Shown here: positions 9,786-22,793 of the stretch, one piece after another
Numbering within the stretch: the stretch's first letter is position 1
Layout of the letters: every line of letters begins with the position of its first letter
Assembly (NCBI RefSeq): GCF_051401765.1
Contig: NC_135071.1
Coordinates: 11,138,961-11,202,960, forward strand
Direction: 5' to 3'
From: Calliopsis andreniformis
Lineage: Eukaryota > Arthropoda > Insecta > Hymenoptera > Andrenidae
DNA length: 64,000 nucleotides
Program-made: the position numbers and the translations under genes
The notes under the pieces: generated by a model
The model's input: the letters and a program-made list of their open reading frames with translations, nothing else
What the model was told of the DNA's origin: nothing
The model's database searches: none

Positions 9786-12699
9786 CTGGAACACAGAAGA
9801 AATTTCTTCGATTTAAACGTGAACTCTTCAATCTGAGTCACTCAAATTTTGTTATCTAGAAGCACTTGTTAAATTTCCTTATTCGGTAAGTGCTTTATTT
9901 GGAGAATTGTTATTTGTAGGACTCGACATCATTTTATTGGATCTATACTTGCCAGGAAGGACGTAGCAACTGGAAAGCAAATGTTTATTACAGAAAAGGA
10001 ATTCGAAGTATGTTTCGAAAGTAATTAAAATAAGTTTAAAGACTTTAGGACATTATTGGACATTTTTATATGGCGTGATACCATCTCTGTTTGTTGTTTC
10101 CCCGCTGGAAAAAATTTACCAATTTTTTTAAGTTAGAGAAACATGAATTTTCAGTTGTCCCTAGATTTTAAATAATGGAGCAAACATTGTTATATCACCG
10201 ATCTCAGTAAAAATCTTTGTATATTAAATTATCTACTCAAAGTAGATTATCTCCTCAAAATAAATAATTTTCAAATAACTAATCCTTATATCTTCTTTTC
10301 ATTTAAATAAACTTTACTTCGTAAAATTTATACGAATTTCGAATTTATATACGATTTTCTGTACTATTTTATTCCGAAAGACAAAAACTACAGCTTCCAC
10401 ATGCTTGTCGCAAGAAATTCCAGTGAATTCAAAATTATTGAGCAAGCTACGAATTATGTTGTCTCCAAAAAATGTCTAAGAGAACGACTCTGACGTCGTC
10501 CCATTGTCCACCTGGTGCAATAAAAGAAAGCACCCAATAACAATTAAGCCTTTGCCCGCCATCTTCACGGAAACGAGTATATTTAAAGCAACGTTAGACA
10601 TAGGTATCTTTTGCTTCTTCAGTGGCTACACGTATTCTGTCGCGACCATTTCTGTTTTCAAAGAGAATGTTCACGTTGCATTTCGATTTCAATTTCCTGA
10701 CTTTTATTCATCTGTTCTGCAGCGGACTTATTGGTATAAGGCAAATTGACAGACAAATTTGAACTCGTACCGTACGGCCGATAAAGCTTAATGTGCGACA
10801 ATGATTTCCAGACTACTCGTTCGATATGGACGCTCTTCGAAAGCGAAGCTACGACGTCATTGTTGTAAAAGCAACTCTGAAATTTTATTCGTCCCACGTT
10901 TCCTACGAGTTTACACCATGCAGACGACGGTATATTTTATTGCAATTTTTATTCAAGCTCGTTTTACTGTCGAATACTTTGCTGTTCGATTTTTATTCCC
11001 ATTATTCCTCTGAATTACATTTGTAGTATAAAGTACGATTTATGGTATACGGAGTTTGAGGGGAATTAAGATGAAGTTAAAGAAGTTTAAATTCTTTTTG
11101 AAATTGAAATTCCTAAATTGTGATAAATAGCTTTAGTAATCAAGTAATGTCATTAGAGTTTATTTTCTTCTTCTCTGAACATACTAGTCCATAATAATTG
11201 GTGATTCAGAGGAGAGTTATAAAAATTTCTACTAGATAGGATTGAAGTAACTCGTTATAAGATGTAAAAGGAAATTCAGTTGACAGAATCAGGTGTATAA
11301 TATTTAAAACAGTGATTTTGCATGCCACAAAAGGGCAAAAATTAGGAATAACGAAACTGCATTTGAGGCTTCGTTCCAGATGTATGAATTGTTGCAAAGA
11401 GACCTGAAATTCCCCTGATATATGTCAGGTCTAGTGGTGTCAGTAGAATAAAATACATCAGACAAACTTCACACGCATTTTAGGATTTTAGGTGTATCTG
11501 TATCTAAATTTAGCACAAACAATGACTTTTACAAATTTCTGATACTTGTCGCCAATTCTATTAAATATTCTGACATCATATGGTAGGTAAATACAATGCA
11601 ACAGTCATAATTGTATAATACAGTAAATGCTTTTCCTTTGAAAATGATTATAAAAAAAGGGCAGTTTACTTCAAAAATACATATGACCTAAGAAAATCGT
11701 ATTTCTGACACCACTTTCCTTCTATTTATTTTAAGGATGTTTTGTGTTGCTCAATTTTTGCAGAATTTTGTAAATTTTCCATAAAACGGAAAGATAATAT
11801 TAAGGGATTCACGAAGGAGAACCAAGAATGACTAAGGACGTACACAAATGTAACTGCCAATACTTTTTATACTTGTTCCCCTCGAAGAAACTCTGTGACA
11901 TGTATGTTCCATTACCTCTAAATCGAATCCTTCGCCCGCACCTGCTCGTTTTTTTCCACACCTCGTACTCGCGGTCAATTCTAATTTAACGAGAACGTTG
12001 TTTAGGAGAATCCTGACACGTCTGCTTACAGAGAAAATTCAAATACTGCCCTTACGCAGTATATCTATACACTATTTTTCAATAGATTTACTACAGAGGA
12101 AAAGTTGGTTTGACAAGAAGCTACACTTTTTTAAGTAGAATATAACAGAATTTTTTGCCATCGAATGTGCTATTTCAACTTCTTGCTCTGTTTTTCAAAC
12201 AAACTGCAATACCTTTTACCGTCAGTATTTTTGTAGTATCTATACATTTATTTACATTTCAATAACATTCACATTTTCTGAATAGACAGAAAATTTGGAA
12301 GTAAAGAAACTATAACACTTTGAACGCAATCAATTAAGAACAAAGTTCACTCGTGGCTGCCATGATTCTGACCATTCTACTCATCAGAAATAAAAAAAAT
12401 AAACAAATTGTTAGTTAGGATAAGCTTGGCTATTGTAGGTACTAGAGTGAAAAAGAAATTAAAAAATAAATAAGTCGAACAAAATTTATGTAATTTAGAA
12501 ACCGGTTAGATGAATAGAATTCTATGGATGCATATTGGTTGATTTTTCTACTTCGACGACTGCTAGAAATTCTAATAGAATGGAAAAAAATGTAAAATAA
12601 TAATAAACTGATTTTGTATGTCATTTTATAGTGTGTTAAGGGTTAAAATATTCATATATACACTAAAAATATTAATTTGTTCGGTAGGGTGCGTCACAG

Positions 12700-12930
12700 A
12701 AACATTTGAAGCTTCAAGAATTTGAAAATTTAGAAGATTGAACATTTGAGAATGTGAAAATTTAAAACTTAAATATTTCAGACTGAACACTTTAAAACTT
12801 TTAAATTTGATACCATTTGTGATTTCTAAAGTTTGAATAGTTGAAAATCTGGAATTTTGAGAATTTGTGGATCTGAATATTTGAAAACTTTGAATTTTTA
12901 AAGTTTGAAGGTTTCAAGATTTGAAAATTG
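12700..12930. repeat. Degenerate tandem tract of TTTGAAAAT-like units
   Basis: Units of about 9-11 nt resembling TTTGAAAAT, TTTGAACAT or TTCAAGATT recur for about 230 nt. Any open frame here is low-complexity Lys/Phe/Asn/Ile and not a protein. Confidence 0.65.
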
Positions 12931-13289
12931 GTCAATTTACCTGATAGTACTATCTTAGTACTAGAACTATTCACGTACCTAAAATTCAAAGCCACACAAA
13001 ACTCATCTTTCTTAAATCAGGTCAAGTATTTGAGTATCAAAATAATTTACATATTTAAAAAAACTTGAAAAAATTCAAACTGTACGAATGCTTGAACAGC
13101 TAGGATACATTGATATTTTTTTCTAAATTTCTAGAATAATCTTGATTATTGATCAAAACTTTATCCAAGCTGTTTCAAATCTCATACAAGCAAACTTTAT
13201 TATTAAAATTTTATTATTAAGTAAAAAACTAATATTTATTAATAGTTAAATAGAATTAAGTAAAAAAATCTACACAATAGAGTTTGTTT

Positions 13290-13420
13290 AGTAATTAAAT
13301 TTGTTTGAATAATCAAGTTAGTTTAGATAATTAAGTTCTCTTGAATAATCAAGTTTACTTCAATACTTAACTTTACTTGAACATTCAAGCATTTCATTTG
13401 GTTTGAACAATTCAAACTAA
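13290..13420. repeat. Degenerate AATCAAGTTTACTTG-like repeats
   Basis: Several loosely repeated motifs (TAATTAAGTT, AATCAAGTTTACTT, CTTGAACATTCAAG) in both orientations. Similar in style to the tract at 12700-12930 and to 53325-53460. Confidence 0.4.
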
Positions 13421-14539
13421 ACTTATCTCAGATTGCATTTTCAAGTAACTTGTATCCCTCAACTACCAAGTACAGTTGGAAGCTCAGAAGTTGTCAGTAG
13501 ATCTGATTGACTCCGCAGAAAAATACATACAAGATGGCACTCACGAATTTTCCTTATTGGCCAAATTGGTCACACCTATTGCCACTACTTGCAGCGAACC
13601 AAGCACTCCTGTTGCCTCCACGCCGACTCACAACTTCTGAACCACCAACAGTACATCATCCTCAACAAGGTTTAAGAACCTGGACGCCCTGTCGGTTCCC
13701 TCGATCGTCACTGCTGTTAATGATTCCAAGCACAGCCCAGGTATCGAACATTCAATTTGGTCCCCAGGGCTATTAACGGTCATGGATAAAGGTCGAAAAA
13801 TTTACGATCGTCCGTCGAATCGGGACACGGTTGTACATGGCCTGAAAGGGGAAATTTCGCGGCTGCCACACGTACGGCAGTGAAAATAAAAAGGTAATAG
13901 TAATGGATACACCCCCGTGCTGCTGTTGGAAGACGACGTTGCATTATCACGATAATGCTGGACGCTCCTCCGGCGGTATCCTTTTGCTCTGTTTCATTGC
14001 GCCCGCGGCAACTTTTATTTTTCGCGGACGAGTGGCCGACTGGCCGACGCTGGCCGCGATGGGGCCGAGGTAAATGCGGCCGGGGAAATAAATTGCGCAC
14101 GTGTCAGCCCCGCGTGACAGAAAAGTTCAAATTATATCGCCTCCCCGGCGCCGTTATGCTCGTGTCATCGAAAAAGAAAGCCAGATGTCGGCCCCAAAAG
14201 CCTGGCCAGACACGGCGCGATCTACACAGCGAATTCCAACGCGGCGAAAACGCCGAGCATTTCCAGCTGGCTTCTTCGGCGGGGGCAGGGCGAACTTGGA
14301 ACGCTTTGAGCTGAATTTTTTAGCCTGGCTTTGGGCAAGTGTGATGGCGCAAATGGTTCCGTAGACATCGTAGCTTGATGTCTTGTTTCTTGATCATTTT
14401 CCTTTCTGGAAATTTTGGAGAGGGCTTTCGTGAAGATTTGATTTTGTTGTTGTTGGAGAAGTAGCTTGAATTCTTCTTTTGGGATTTATGTACCTAGCAA
14501 TTTGTCAAATTTTGTTGCTCTGGACTATGTAGGAATATA

Positions 14540-15010
14540 CAGGCTGTAGTAAATGTAATCTGATGTACTTTCAGGGGTGGAAGGAGATCTAAATTGGGGC
14601 TCAAAATGTTTTGTGACGTAGTGTTCGATCTGCCTTCATTTTACAATAATAATGCTTTAGAATTAGTAAAGCTATAGGTGTTAAAGTAACTATAAATTGG
14701 GGACCTAAAGTAAAGCAAGAAAGTCTTAATACATTTCGTTGCATCTTTTACGGTTTAACTTCTATAAAGCTTTGAAAATCCAAAATTCGTTTCTTAGGAA
14801 CATCTCAGGTTTTTAAGACATTATAAAAATTAAACCGTATGAGATACACTAAAATATATTAAAACTTTATTACTCTATTTACTAAATTACAGAATTCTCT
14901 AATTTTGGCACATAAGTTATCAACTTTAAGATATTATTATTGCAAAATGAAGGTAAATGTGACATTACGTCATAGAACATTTATATCGAAGTCTATATAT
15001 GCTATACCCT
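14540..15010. repeat. Long fold-back element (palindromic, about 0.47 kb)
   Basis: Both halves mirror each other around about 14795. The left arm at 14602-14653 (containing TGACGTAGTG and CCTTCATTTTACAATAATAA) matches the reverse complement of 14932-14981 (TGACGTAATG and CCTTCATTTTGCAATAATAA). Inner segments also pair: ACGGTTTAA at about 14752 with TTAAACCGT at about 14832, including their flanks. The left end reads ATACAGGCTG, like many insect elements that begin ACAGGGTG. No coding capacity. Outer limits are approximate. Confidence 0.75.
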
Positions 15011-16588
15011 ATATAACATATTACAACATTTTAGGAATTCCTGATTAACAATTTAAGCAAATATAAAAAAATAGACATGAAACCTTCCTCGAAATAAAAC
15101 AATCAGAGATTAGATACCAATGAAAAACAAGTTTCTCTTGTAGATATTACGCGACTGTTTAGGTCGAAGGACATCTGAAATCAGAATTTAATCAAACCGG
15201 ACGCGAATCTGCCTGGAGGGAGATATTATGAGCCGACTGAGAGTTCAGGAGAGTGAACATACCATTACAGGAAAACGAACGAGGTCGCTTGGGCTTAATG
15301 CAATATTAATTTATCGAGGACAAACCCGACATTTAGGAGTCTACACGTTTGCACGCGTAACTGTGGTCTTATTATTTGTAAAATAAACGAGAAAATATAG
15401 TTTGCTCTACATTATACTTACTGCTACTACAAAGCAAAAATCGTGATTCAACAAATCAAAACATTTCAATTTTATTGGTAAAGGAATTTAGAATTCAAAA
15501 AATCTTCTGCATAGTTTGACAAAATTGTGTGAAGTTTTTAACACTAGAAGCACATAGGTTTATATTTAGAGACTTAAATAATTAACATGACAATATAGAT
15601 AGCAAAGAATTATAAATGTTTTTCAAATAAATAGCTACATATAACCACATATCCAATTGTACTACAAGTAAATATTAACCCAGTAAATTTCAAACTAGAA
15701 TCTCAATTTCAAGTTAAATTCCTACAAATTGTCGATAACTAGGTCAATATCAATTACTAAATACTTTATTCTACCAAGAAATCCTTATCGTTCAACCTTA
15801 TACATATAAGATCATATACCTCTATCCAGAGTTCGCTCGAAAACATTCGATTCCAGTTAGACATTGCCAGCAATAAGATCTTCAATGCAAGGATCCAAGC
15901 AGCAAGGACGGAAGAGTAAATCGCGTAAAATCAAACAGCCGCTGGGTATCTGAACTTAACCAGCCCAGAAGCCAATAGAGAAGGAATCAAACGGCGTCGA
16001 GCGATGTTTAACTTTTTCGAGCTAGAATTTTCAATTATCTGCCGTAAGGCGGCCAGAATTTTTTCCCTACCACTTGTGTACCCTCGAAATAATCTGCTTC
16101 AGGGATACGTTACTCTAATTTTCCCCGCTAGCAAATATTTGGCCACTACTCCGAAGAAGCGTTTAGCTTTCTTGCGTGTTGCCCGCGGCGGCCAATAAAT
16201 TGCTCCTTCGGGCATCGATAATTAGTCATCCAGTTTGCGCACAAGGGAATACTGGGCGAACACGTCACCTCGATGAAGGTTGTTTTGCGAGGAGTGTGCG
16301 ACATTGTGTGCTGAATTAAGGGAATTGTTTCGTACGGGTAATAGATTGGTGAACGAGGAACTGTGAACTATTTTGCCCATTGTCGAAGATCAGATGATAA
16401 TTGGAGTAGAGAGAAGGAAGTATTCCATCGATATTAACTCGTTATGTTTGTCACTAGATTGTGGATTCTTATGTATTTATGGAAGAATTTAGCACGCACA
16501 AATATACAAAATATAAGAAAATAAGTAATATTTGGAATATGTACAGGGTGAAGTGAATCTTCAACTAGGTCCTATTTTTTTAATTGTG

Positions 16589-16678
16589 TTTATGAAAACA
16601 GAAATTCGCGTGTACATTCACAATCTGTTTATCATATTTCAGAGCTCTTTAGAGATAACGAATTCTGTTTCCATATAG
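16589..16678. repeat. Inverted repeat near an ACAGGGTG motif
   Basis: TTTATGAAAACAGAAATTCG at 16589-16608 mirrors CTATATGGAAACAGAATTCG read from 16678 to 16659. A TACAGGGTG motif at 16542-16550 suggests a decayed element of the same general kind as at 23255, but the far end was not found. Confidence 0.4.
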
Positions 16679-19119
16679 CCCCATTCGTGTTTTTATGGAA
16701 ATAAAAATGAGTTATTAGTATAATAAATTTACTTTAGGAACCTCTCGCTGAAAATTTGTACTGAGGTAGCTCCGAGTCTCTAGGAATGACTGCTGCGTAT
16801 AAAAATTGAATAACTTGGAACGTTTACAACCACGCTATAAACTACTTACTCGCTGTGAGTTTGAGACTTGGATCCGCCAGCGAGCTTATAGCGTGAAAGA
16901 GAAATGTTCCGTGATGATTTGGGTTTATCATGTCAAAGGCGTGAATGCTAGGAAGGTAGAGAATAATTCCAAGGAACGGTGTGCTTACTGACGAGCTTAT
17001 ATCAAGAAACTATGTGTCTGTCAGAAGTTGTATCCGACTTCGTACTACCTAATTTCAACTTTGCACTACCTATCTAATACAGACAGAGAAGTAAAGATCC
17101 TAATATGCGAATTAATTTTCCTATTTTAGGTTGAACTATGCACATTTAATTGAGAAGCTTTAGGCGCATATTCTATATATTAGTACTAATTGCTAAAGTT
17201 CTTTTATTAACACTTTTAACTAAAACTGTTTAGTAAATAATGCTTTACGAACTTCTATTAGTCAACGTTTGCATTATATTGAAAGTTCGTTTATGTCGTA
17301 ATTTATTATGATACTAATGTATTTGAGTTTAATATCTGGATAAATCGTAATTTAATGAGGGGTACTCCAGTTTAATGGACATATAACATAACTCGAATGG
17401 GATATTTTGTACAAATAACGGTTACAACAAAAAGTTAATGATCTCTACGGGATTTAATAGTAATTAATTGATACTTTATTTATATAGAATTGAGGGTTAA
17501 ATTAACATAGTTACTTTGGTTGCGAAAATTAATGTTACATTATAAGATTGACAACGTTTCATGGAAAAATGATCGATACACGTATATTGCTTGAATTTCT
17601 AGCCATTAAATCATACCTGAGTAATAATACGTATTTACACATTAGTTTAGTAATTCATTGCAGAATTGGGTTATTTATGTGTGATTGCGGTATAAGGTGT
17701 AATTTAATTATATGTTTCCATCAGGGATTGAAATAGAACGTGCTTAAACTAGGGAATATGTTCGAAATAAAATTAAAGAGAAAGTAGGTAATACGAAGGG
17801 AATTTAATGATAAATACATTGCCAATTATAATAAATTGTTAAAAATACACAACATGGAAGCAAAATATTATAGAAATGAATGTATGCATGTTACGTCGAT
17901 ACAAATAATTTAATCTCGTTTATCGAATGCACGAAAGCTGAAAATTTTAATTAAATGGGTATATTACCATCCAGAAGTAACAGTAACATTAATTGCTTTA
18001 CAAGTTAGCGAGATTAGTAAAATGAACGTGACCATGGCAGAACTGCCATAAAACTGTCATCACGGTGATAATTTTATAGAAAACTTCACTCATATTTCAT
18101 TTATGTTTTCTCTGAATTGCTCCATTTGCATACACTAAATTTAATTATCTGTGTTTCCAGTATACGAAAGTTTGTAATTAAATAGGGTTACATTTTTCAT
18201 ATCTTGTACTTCAAAGGGAGTTACCTTGCCAAACTAAATAATAATCACTTTTAAAGGGTAAACTGTTTATCAAATTCCTGGAAGCTGTTTTGTTTATCAA
18301 GGCATCCCGTAAACGCATTTTGTTATTAAATTTCGTGCTTGAACGAACCTACTTATAAAAGGTGTAATTAACTTGATCGCCCCAATAGTTTCTTACCCTC
18401 CTTTGTGATCCTTTTAATACCAACGCTCTCCTTTTAATCCAATATTTTCATTTACATTCCGATCACGATATTATGGAAAATATTACTATACTGTGCAACT
18501 ACCTATAACATCAGATTATCAGTGTAATAATTGTGTAGGGTAAGTGATTAAAGTGATATAGTGAACTCTTTATATTTTGCACTCTGCAGTAAATTCAGTA
18601 TAAAGGTAACAGTTTTATTTGTCCCTTTTTTACATTTAAATCATCAACAGTATTAATGGAGCTAAATAATACAAATGAAATTAATGAATAAAGCTTTCCA
18701 TAAATTTCATTTAAAATCATACGTGTAGTGTAATATTCGATACAACTTCTGACATATTAAGCATGGATAGTCAACATATTAAACTACTCAATTCTTCTAT
18801 AAAGGTCACTATTATTTAATATAGATTAATAACCCATGAACTTACAAGCTTATACTGAGTGACACATTTCTGATATTAACTCACTTGTTGGTATACCAGT
18901 ATCTACAAATATTTGATCATTTAATAGAACCTAATTTATTAACACATAACTGAACGAATAAACGTCTTCCTAAATAAATTATCATTAAGTAATATCATGT
19001 CCCGATGTTCAGAAGAACTGATGCTAATAATATGTTAAGAATGTCTGAATTATCTCTGAATGTCGTATGCACGTCTTTCCTTCTGTCTCTTATTTAATTA
19101 AATGATCTTGGTGGGTTGA

Positions 19120-19159
19120 TTGAATGAATGAATAAATAAATAAATAAATAAATAAATAA
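19120..19159. repeat. Microsatellite (AATG)n-(AATA)n
   Basis: Short AATG units pass into about eight AATA (TAAA) units. Confidence 0.9.
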
Positions 19160-21165
19160 CTCTAAGATCTGATACACAATTTTAAGAGTTTTTAACAAGA
19201 AAATGATATAGAATCCATTTACGTATAGAGTTAAAGGTTTAACAGAAAACTTTTAATTACATGAACACTATATTCTGGTTCATTACGGCAATTAATTAAA
19301 TCACGTGTAACATGTGTAATTTTTAATTGAATAGGAAAAGTGTGTACGTCCCGATGTTAATTACACGAGGTTATAAATTGCCGAGCGACAAAAATTTTGC
19401 GCTTTGTTCGTTTTGCTTCTATCAAGCCAAGAGTCTTTGTTCCGTGTCACGTTGCAATTTCAAGAATTATTTCACGCAACATCAGTCCGCCTGGCCAGAC
19501 GTCACGTCAAAGTACGCAGGACGTGTAAAAATGTTACATGACTTGACAAATATTATCGCGCGTCACAAAGCACGCGATACCTCTGAGCGCGTTTCTGTTT
19601 CTTTTTTCATACACGAGTTCTGCAATCGAAATTAAACTTAATGGCGCGAAAACATCTGCTGTAGGAGACTTTTCTCAGGCTGCTGACTGTAAAAGGGTTT
19701 ATTAGTGCACGAAACCAATCTGAGAGCAATGTTGAAGTAGCATTGCAGGTTCAAACGAAAATATTGTTACAGATTTTAAATGTTTTAATTTCTCTCGATT
19801 TTCGATTCTGTAAAATTATTGAGTATTAGTCGAACCGTTTACTAATATTCTAATCTTCGTAAATATTAATAACAATGTCCAAAATGTTGAATGCAATTCA
19901 GAATGACCATGTTGAATAGCAGTGGTTAATTCTGTCGAATACTTGGTGCTTAATGCAACAATATTAATTAGCTTATTAATTAAATCAACACTAGGTTGCT
20001 AATCTTCATATGAATTGTGGTGTTCATTACTATTGTATTCTGTAGTATAAATTACTGGAATAGACTTGTGCATAGGGAATTTGTGCTACAAAATAAGATG
20101 ACTCAATTATGAATGTATTCTGTAAGAAAAGCAAGCTATGGAATCTATTGTCAGAGCTTTATGAAGCCAATATTGAAATGTGTAATTGACGTCTTTCTTT
20201 TTGAATAAACATAATTCTGTTCACTTCTAATTTAGCGTCACTTAGTAAATTTACATTTATCTAATTTTATAACTGTTCAGAATTTTTTTCACAATTTTTT
20301 AGTCATTCTAATTAACTAAATTTTCAACCAAATCCTTCTACATGAAGGAAACATTTCTTTCTGTTTAGTAACGAATTTTTAATGAACCATATTGTCGCAT
20401 ATTCCACCACTGGAATTCAACTGAACAATATCCTTGTCGAAAGGATATAGTTATCAGTGGCAGCGAATCTCTAGTCCCCAGCCTTATTGGCTCCTAAATC
20501 ATCCCGAAAATTACCCCTTCTTCGAACGAGAGCAGACAAAAAAGAAATTACGTCGTTCCCCGTTGATAATATTCTCCTCGTCGAGGGAACGTGACCGAGC
20601 TCTCGATTCCTCTCCCCGAATCGTTTTAAACCACTCCTCAAGGAACAATCGATCCTTTCGAGGGATGAGCAGACGAAACTGCCCCTGACTCGACATTATC
20701 GCAATAGTCATCATCTTATAATTTCTCCCATCTCTGTAAAAACTATTATATAGTCCGTGAGTTGCATTAATAATTTCTGTTTAAACCTAATGCTTCGAAC
20801 CCTGGCCGACGCAGATATAGATTCGATGGCTGTCGAATTGCATTGATTCAAAATCGATAAGGGTGTAGAATTTAACTTCGATTTAGCTGATTCGCTTCAT
20901 GGACTGCTTCAATAGTTTATCAACTGCTATACACAGAATCCAGACTTCATGAAATGTTACTTTGGATTACGAAGCAAATAGGTTCATAAGAAACAGTTTT
21001 CAGTAAAATAGCATTCGTCTCTGTAGTCGTGTTTCTTCCTTTTTACTGTGTATTTTTATATTCTTATTTCACAGTTAATGAATAAATTAATAAACTTCCT
21101 AAAAATTTGAAATTTAACCATAGCAATTCAGTGGACAGACAAATTTAGTTCATACAGACGCAATA

Positions 21166-21218
21166 TACACGTACATATATGTATACATATAATATACAAT
21201 ATAATATGTACGTACATA
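21166..21218. repeat. TA/TACGTA palindromic tract
   Basis: Alternating pyrimidine-purine sequence with nested palindromes (ACGTACATATATGTATAC, TATGTACGTACATA). Low complexity. Confidence 0.7.
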
Positions 21219-22430
21219 AATTTAGCAAGCTTCCGAATTTTACTTTGGGATGCTTGATCTTCGCAAACCTCTGCGAAGTTCTGAACCGAAATTCAATACT
21301 TTATACTTCAAAGGTGCATAAAATCATATAATACAAACTCTAGAACTTGCAACTCTGTAAGCTTCTGAATTTAACGAACTTGGTCGCGACATTATCAAAA
21401 TTTTAAGCGTTTGTAACACAAATGGCAAATGATCACGCGAGCATTTGCACACGACAGAAGAATGAAGACAACTTAACCGCATTTGGACGAAACAGTCGCA
21501 GAAAGTAATAAAGTAAAGTAGACCTACTATCTACCTAAGCAATGGGAACACGATTGTCTGCACAAGTAATTGGTTTCTAGAATAGAACACACTGAAAAGA
21601 GTTATATGAAATTTTCTTATAATGCAGGAAGACAAATAAAATGTAATTGTATTAAAACGATATTGGTATCATCACTACTCACTTGTTGATTTTAAAGGTC
21701 TAAAGTGATTATTAGAGTAAACAATTACTGAAACAAATATTACACATGCATCTACTAACTTTTAATTGGTACAGTTTCAATATTTCAGCATAATATAGTA
21801 GGATCACTGCAATCCTAGTGGTACACAGAAAATTCCCAACTTCTCAGTCTACTAATACATAAACTCTGTAGCTTACAAAATACAAAATCCAAAATCCAAA
21901 AACAAATTTCTGACAAAACTACGAAAAAATGCTTTCACTCGCTTTCAACAATTTCACTCTGCATTTTTGAATCATAAACAAGCATGCATGAAAAACTTCA
22001 ACTCCTCTCCTTTAGTCTCCCACTTTCCAGTTCAAAAAATCCCTCAAAAATTGCCCCTCTAAACGTTAACACTCCCTCAAATAATAAAAAGCAATGAACT
22101 TTTACAAACACGAATGACAGCATTCTCAACCAACCCAAAAGAACAAAGACCATCAATAATATTCCCCCAATTACAGCTGAACCCAGATCAAAACCAAAAA
22201 AGGGTCACACTGGGTCCAACTCGAACCAGCAACCACAGTGTCCAGCCGAGGCACGATTTTTCGCGAGCATCGGGTCGAACGATTGCGACTATCAAGCCAG
22301 TGAGCAGGGAAAAAGCACAAGCCCGATAGGGAGAGGATAATTGCCAGGGCTGTTCGATTCGGCATAAATCGGTATAAAGGATCGTAAATCAAGGCAGGCT
22401 TGGTCAAGCCGTAAATACAGGGATACTTAC

Positions 22431-22793
22431 AATACACAACCATGGAGCCGCTCGCGGTCCGCTCGTCCGCGTAAGTGGATATGACGCACTTGTAGTCGCC
22501 AGTAAGATCGATACCGGGCTTATTCAATTTCATGGCTCGGTACTTGGTGTACGGATCGTCGCTGGCTTCGTACGTCAGGTCGACGTACTTCTTGGTGAGC
22601 TCGCCAGCCTTGGGGTTCATCCCGTATATCCATTGGTAAGCCAGTTCGTTGGTGTTGAAGAACCATTTCACGACTAATCCCTTAGTCGACGTGTTCTCGA
22701 AATCGTAGTCGCAGTCCAGGATCACGTAATCCGTGTCGCCGGCCTTCACCAGCGCTGGTATGTTCACGCTTTTTATCACGAACTGCCAGCATT
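22431..22793 (-). CDS. Ig-domain exon 1 of the visible gene (V-like Ig domain)
   Basis: This 363-nt exon encodes one complete Ig domain. It follows an acceptor ending TGATTTTCCAG and stops at a GTAAGT donor (22430-22425). It starts with two bases (AA) of a split codon, so the first residue is Glu, Lys or Gln, and ends with one base (T); both flanking introns are phase 1, the usual arrangement for a shuffled Ig exon. After the split residue come 120 residues beginning CWQFVIKSVNIPALVKAGD. The Ig framework is clear: Cys27 in VILDCDYDF, Trp43 in VVKWFFN, and Cys102 in LTGDYKCVIS. An N-glycosylation sequon (NTS) is at residue 33. An extra Cys at residue 1 could pair elsewhere. The YDF after the first Cys and VKWFF are reminiscent of beaten-path-type domains (family knowledge). 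The protein should act extracellularly. The reading frame stays open for 86 more codons past the donor, which is treated as intron. Confidence 0.93.

Larger units (their letters stand above)
9786..22430 (-). other. 12.6-kb intron between Ig-domain 1 and Ig-domain 2
   Basis: Begins GTAAGT and ends CTTCTGTGTTCCAG. It carries a degenerate TTTGAAAAT-type tract (12700-12930), a GC-rich patch (13500-14340), a fold-back element (14540-15010), a small inverted repeat (16589-16678), an AATG/AATA microsatellite (19120-19159) and a TA/TACG palindromic tract (21166-21218). Long homogeneous AT-rich stretches (for example 17.0-19.3 kb) show nothing else. No further exon with matching phase was found. Confidence 0.75.
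1112..22793 (-). other. Gene locus: two-Ig-domain surface protein, 5 exons visible (5' end missing)
   Basis: This is the gene model that joins the five CDS entries below, in the order 22793-22431, 9785-9665, 7952-7771, 2581-2489, 1254-1112, all on the minus strand. Every intron begins GT and ends AG, and phases match at each of the four junctions (1, 2, 1, 1). The joined length is 902 nt: the last two bases of a split codon plus 300 codons with a terminal TGA. The order is Ig domain 1 (V-like), Ig domain 2 (split by a phase-2 intron), Thr/Pro stalk, hydrophobic tail. This build is typical of insect beaten-path-like and related neuronal Ig receptors or ligands; that relation is an inference from architecture and cysteine/tryptophan framework, so no symbol is given. 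The signal-peptide exon is not seen. Introns are 12,645, 1,712, 5,189 and 1,234 nt. Confidence 0.85.

Noticed and set aside
13955..14364. Long overlapping plus-strand frames near 14 kb and a minus-strand frame at 13780-14100
   Set aside because: All three frames lie in one CpG-rich patch inside the Ig-gene intron and look like random translation of it.
14363..14383. Perfect 7-bp stem AGACATC / GATGTCT
   Set aside because: Too short to mean anything in 64 kb; no neighbouring terminator or gene end.
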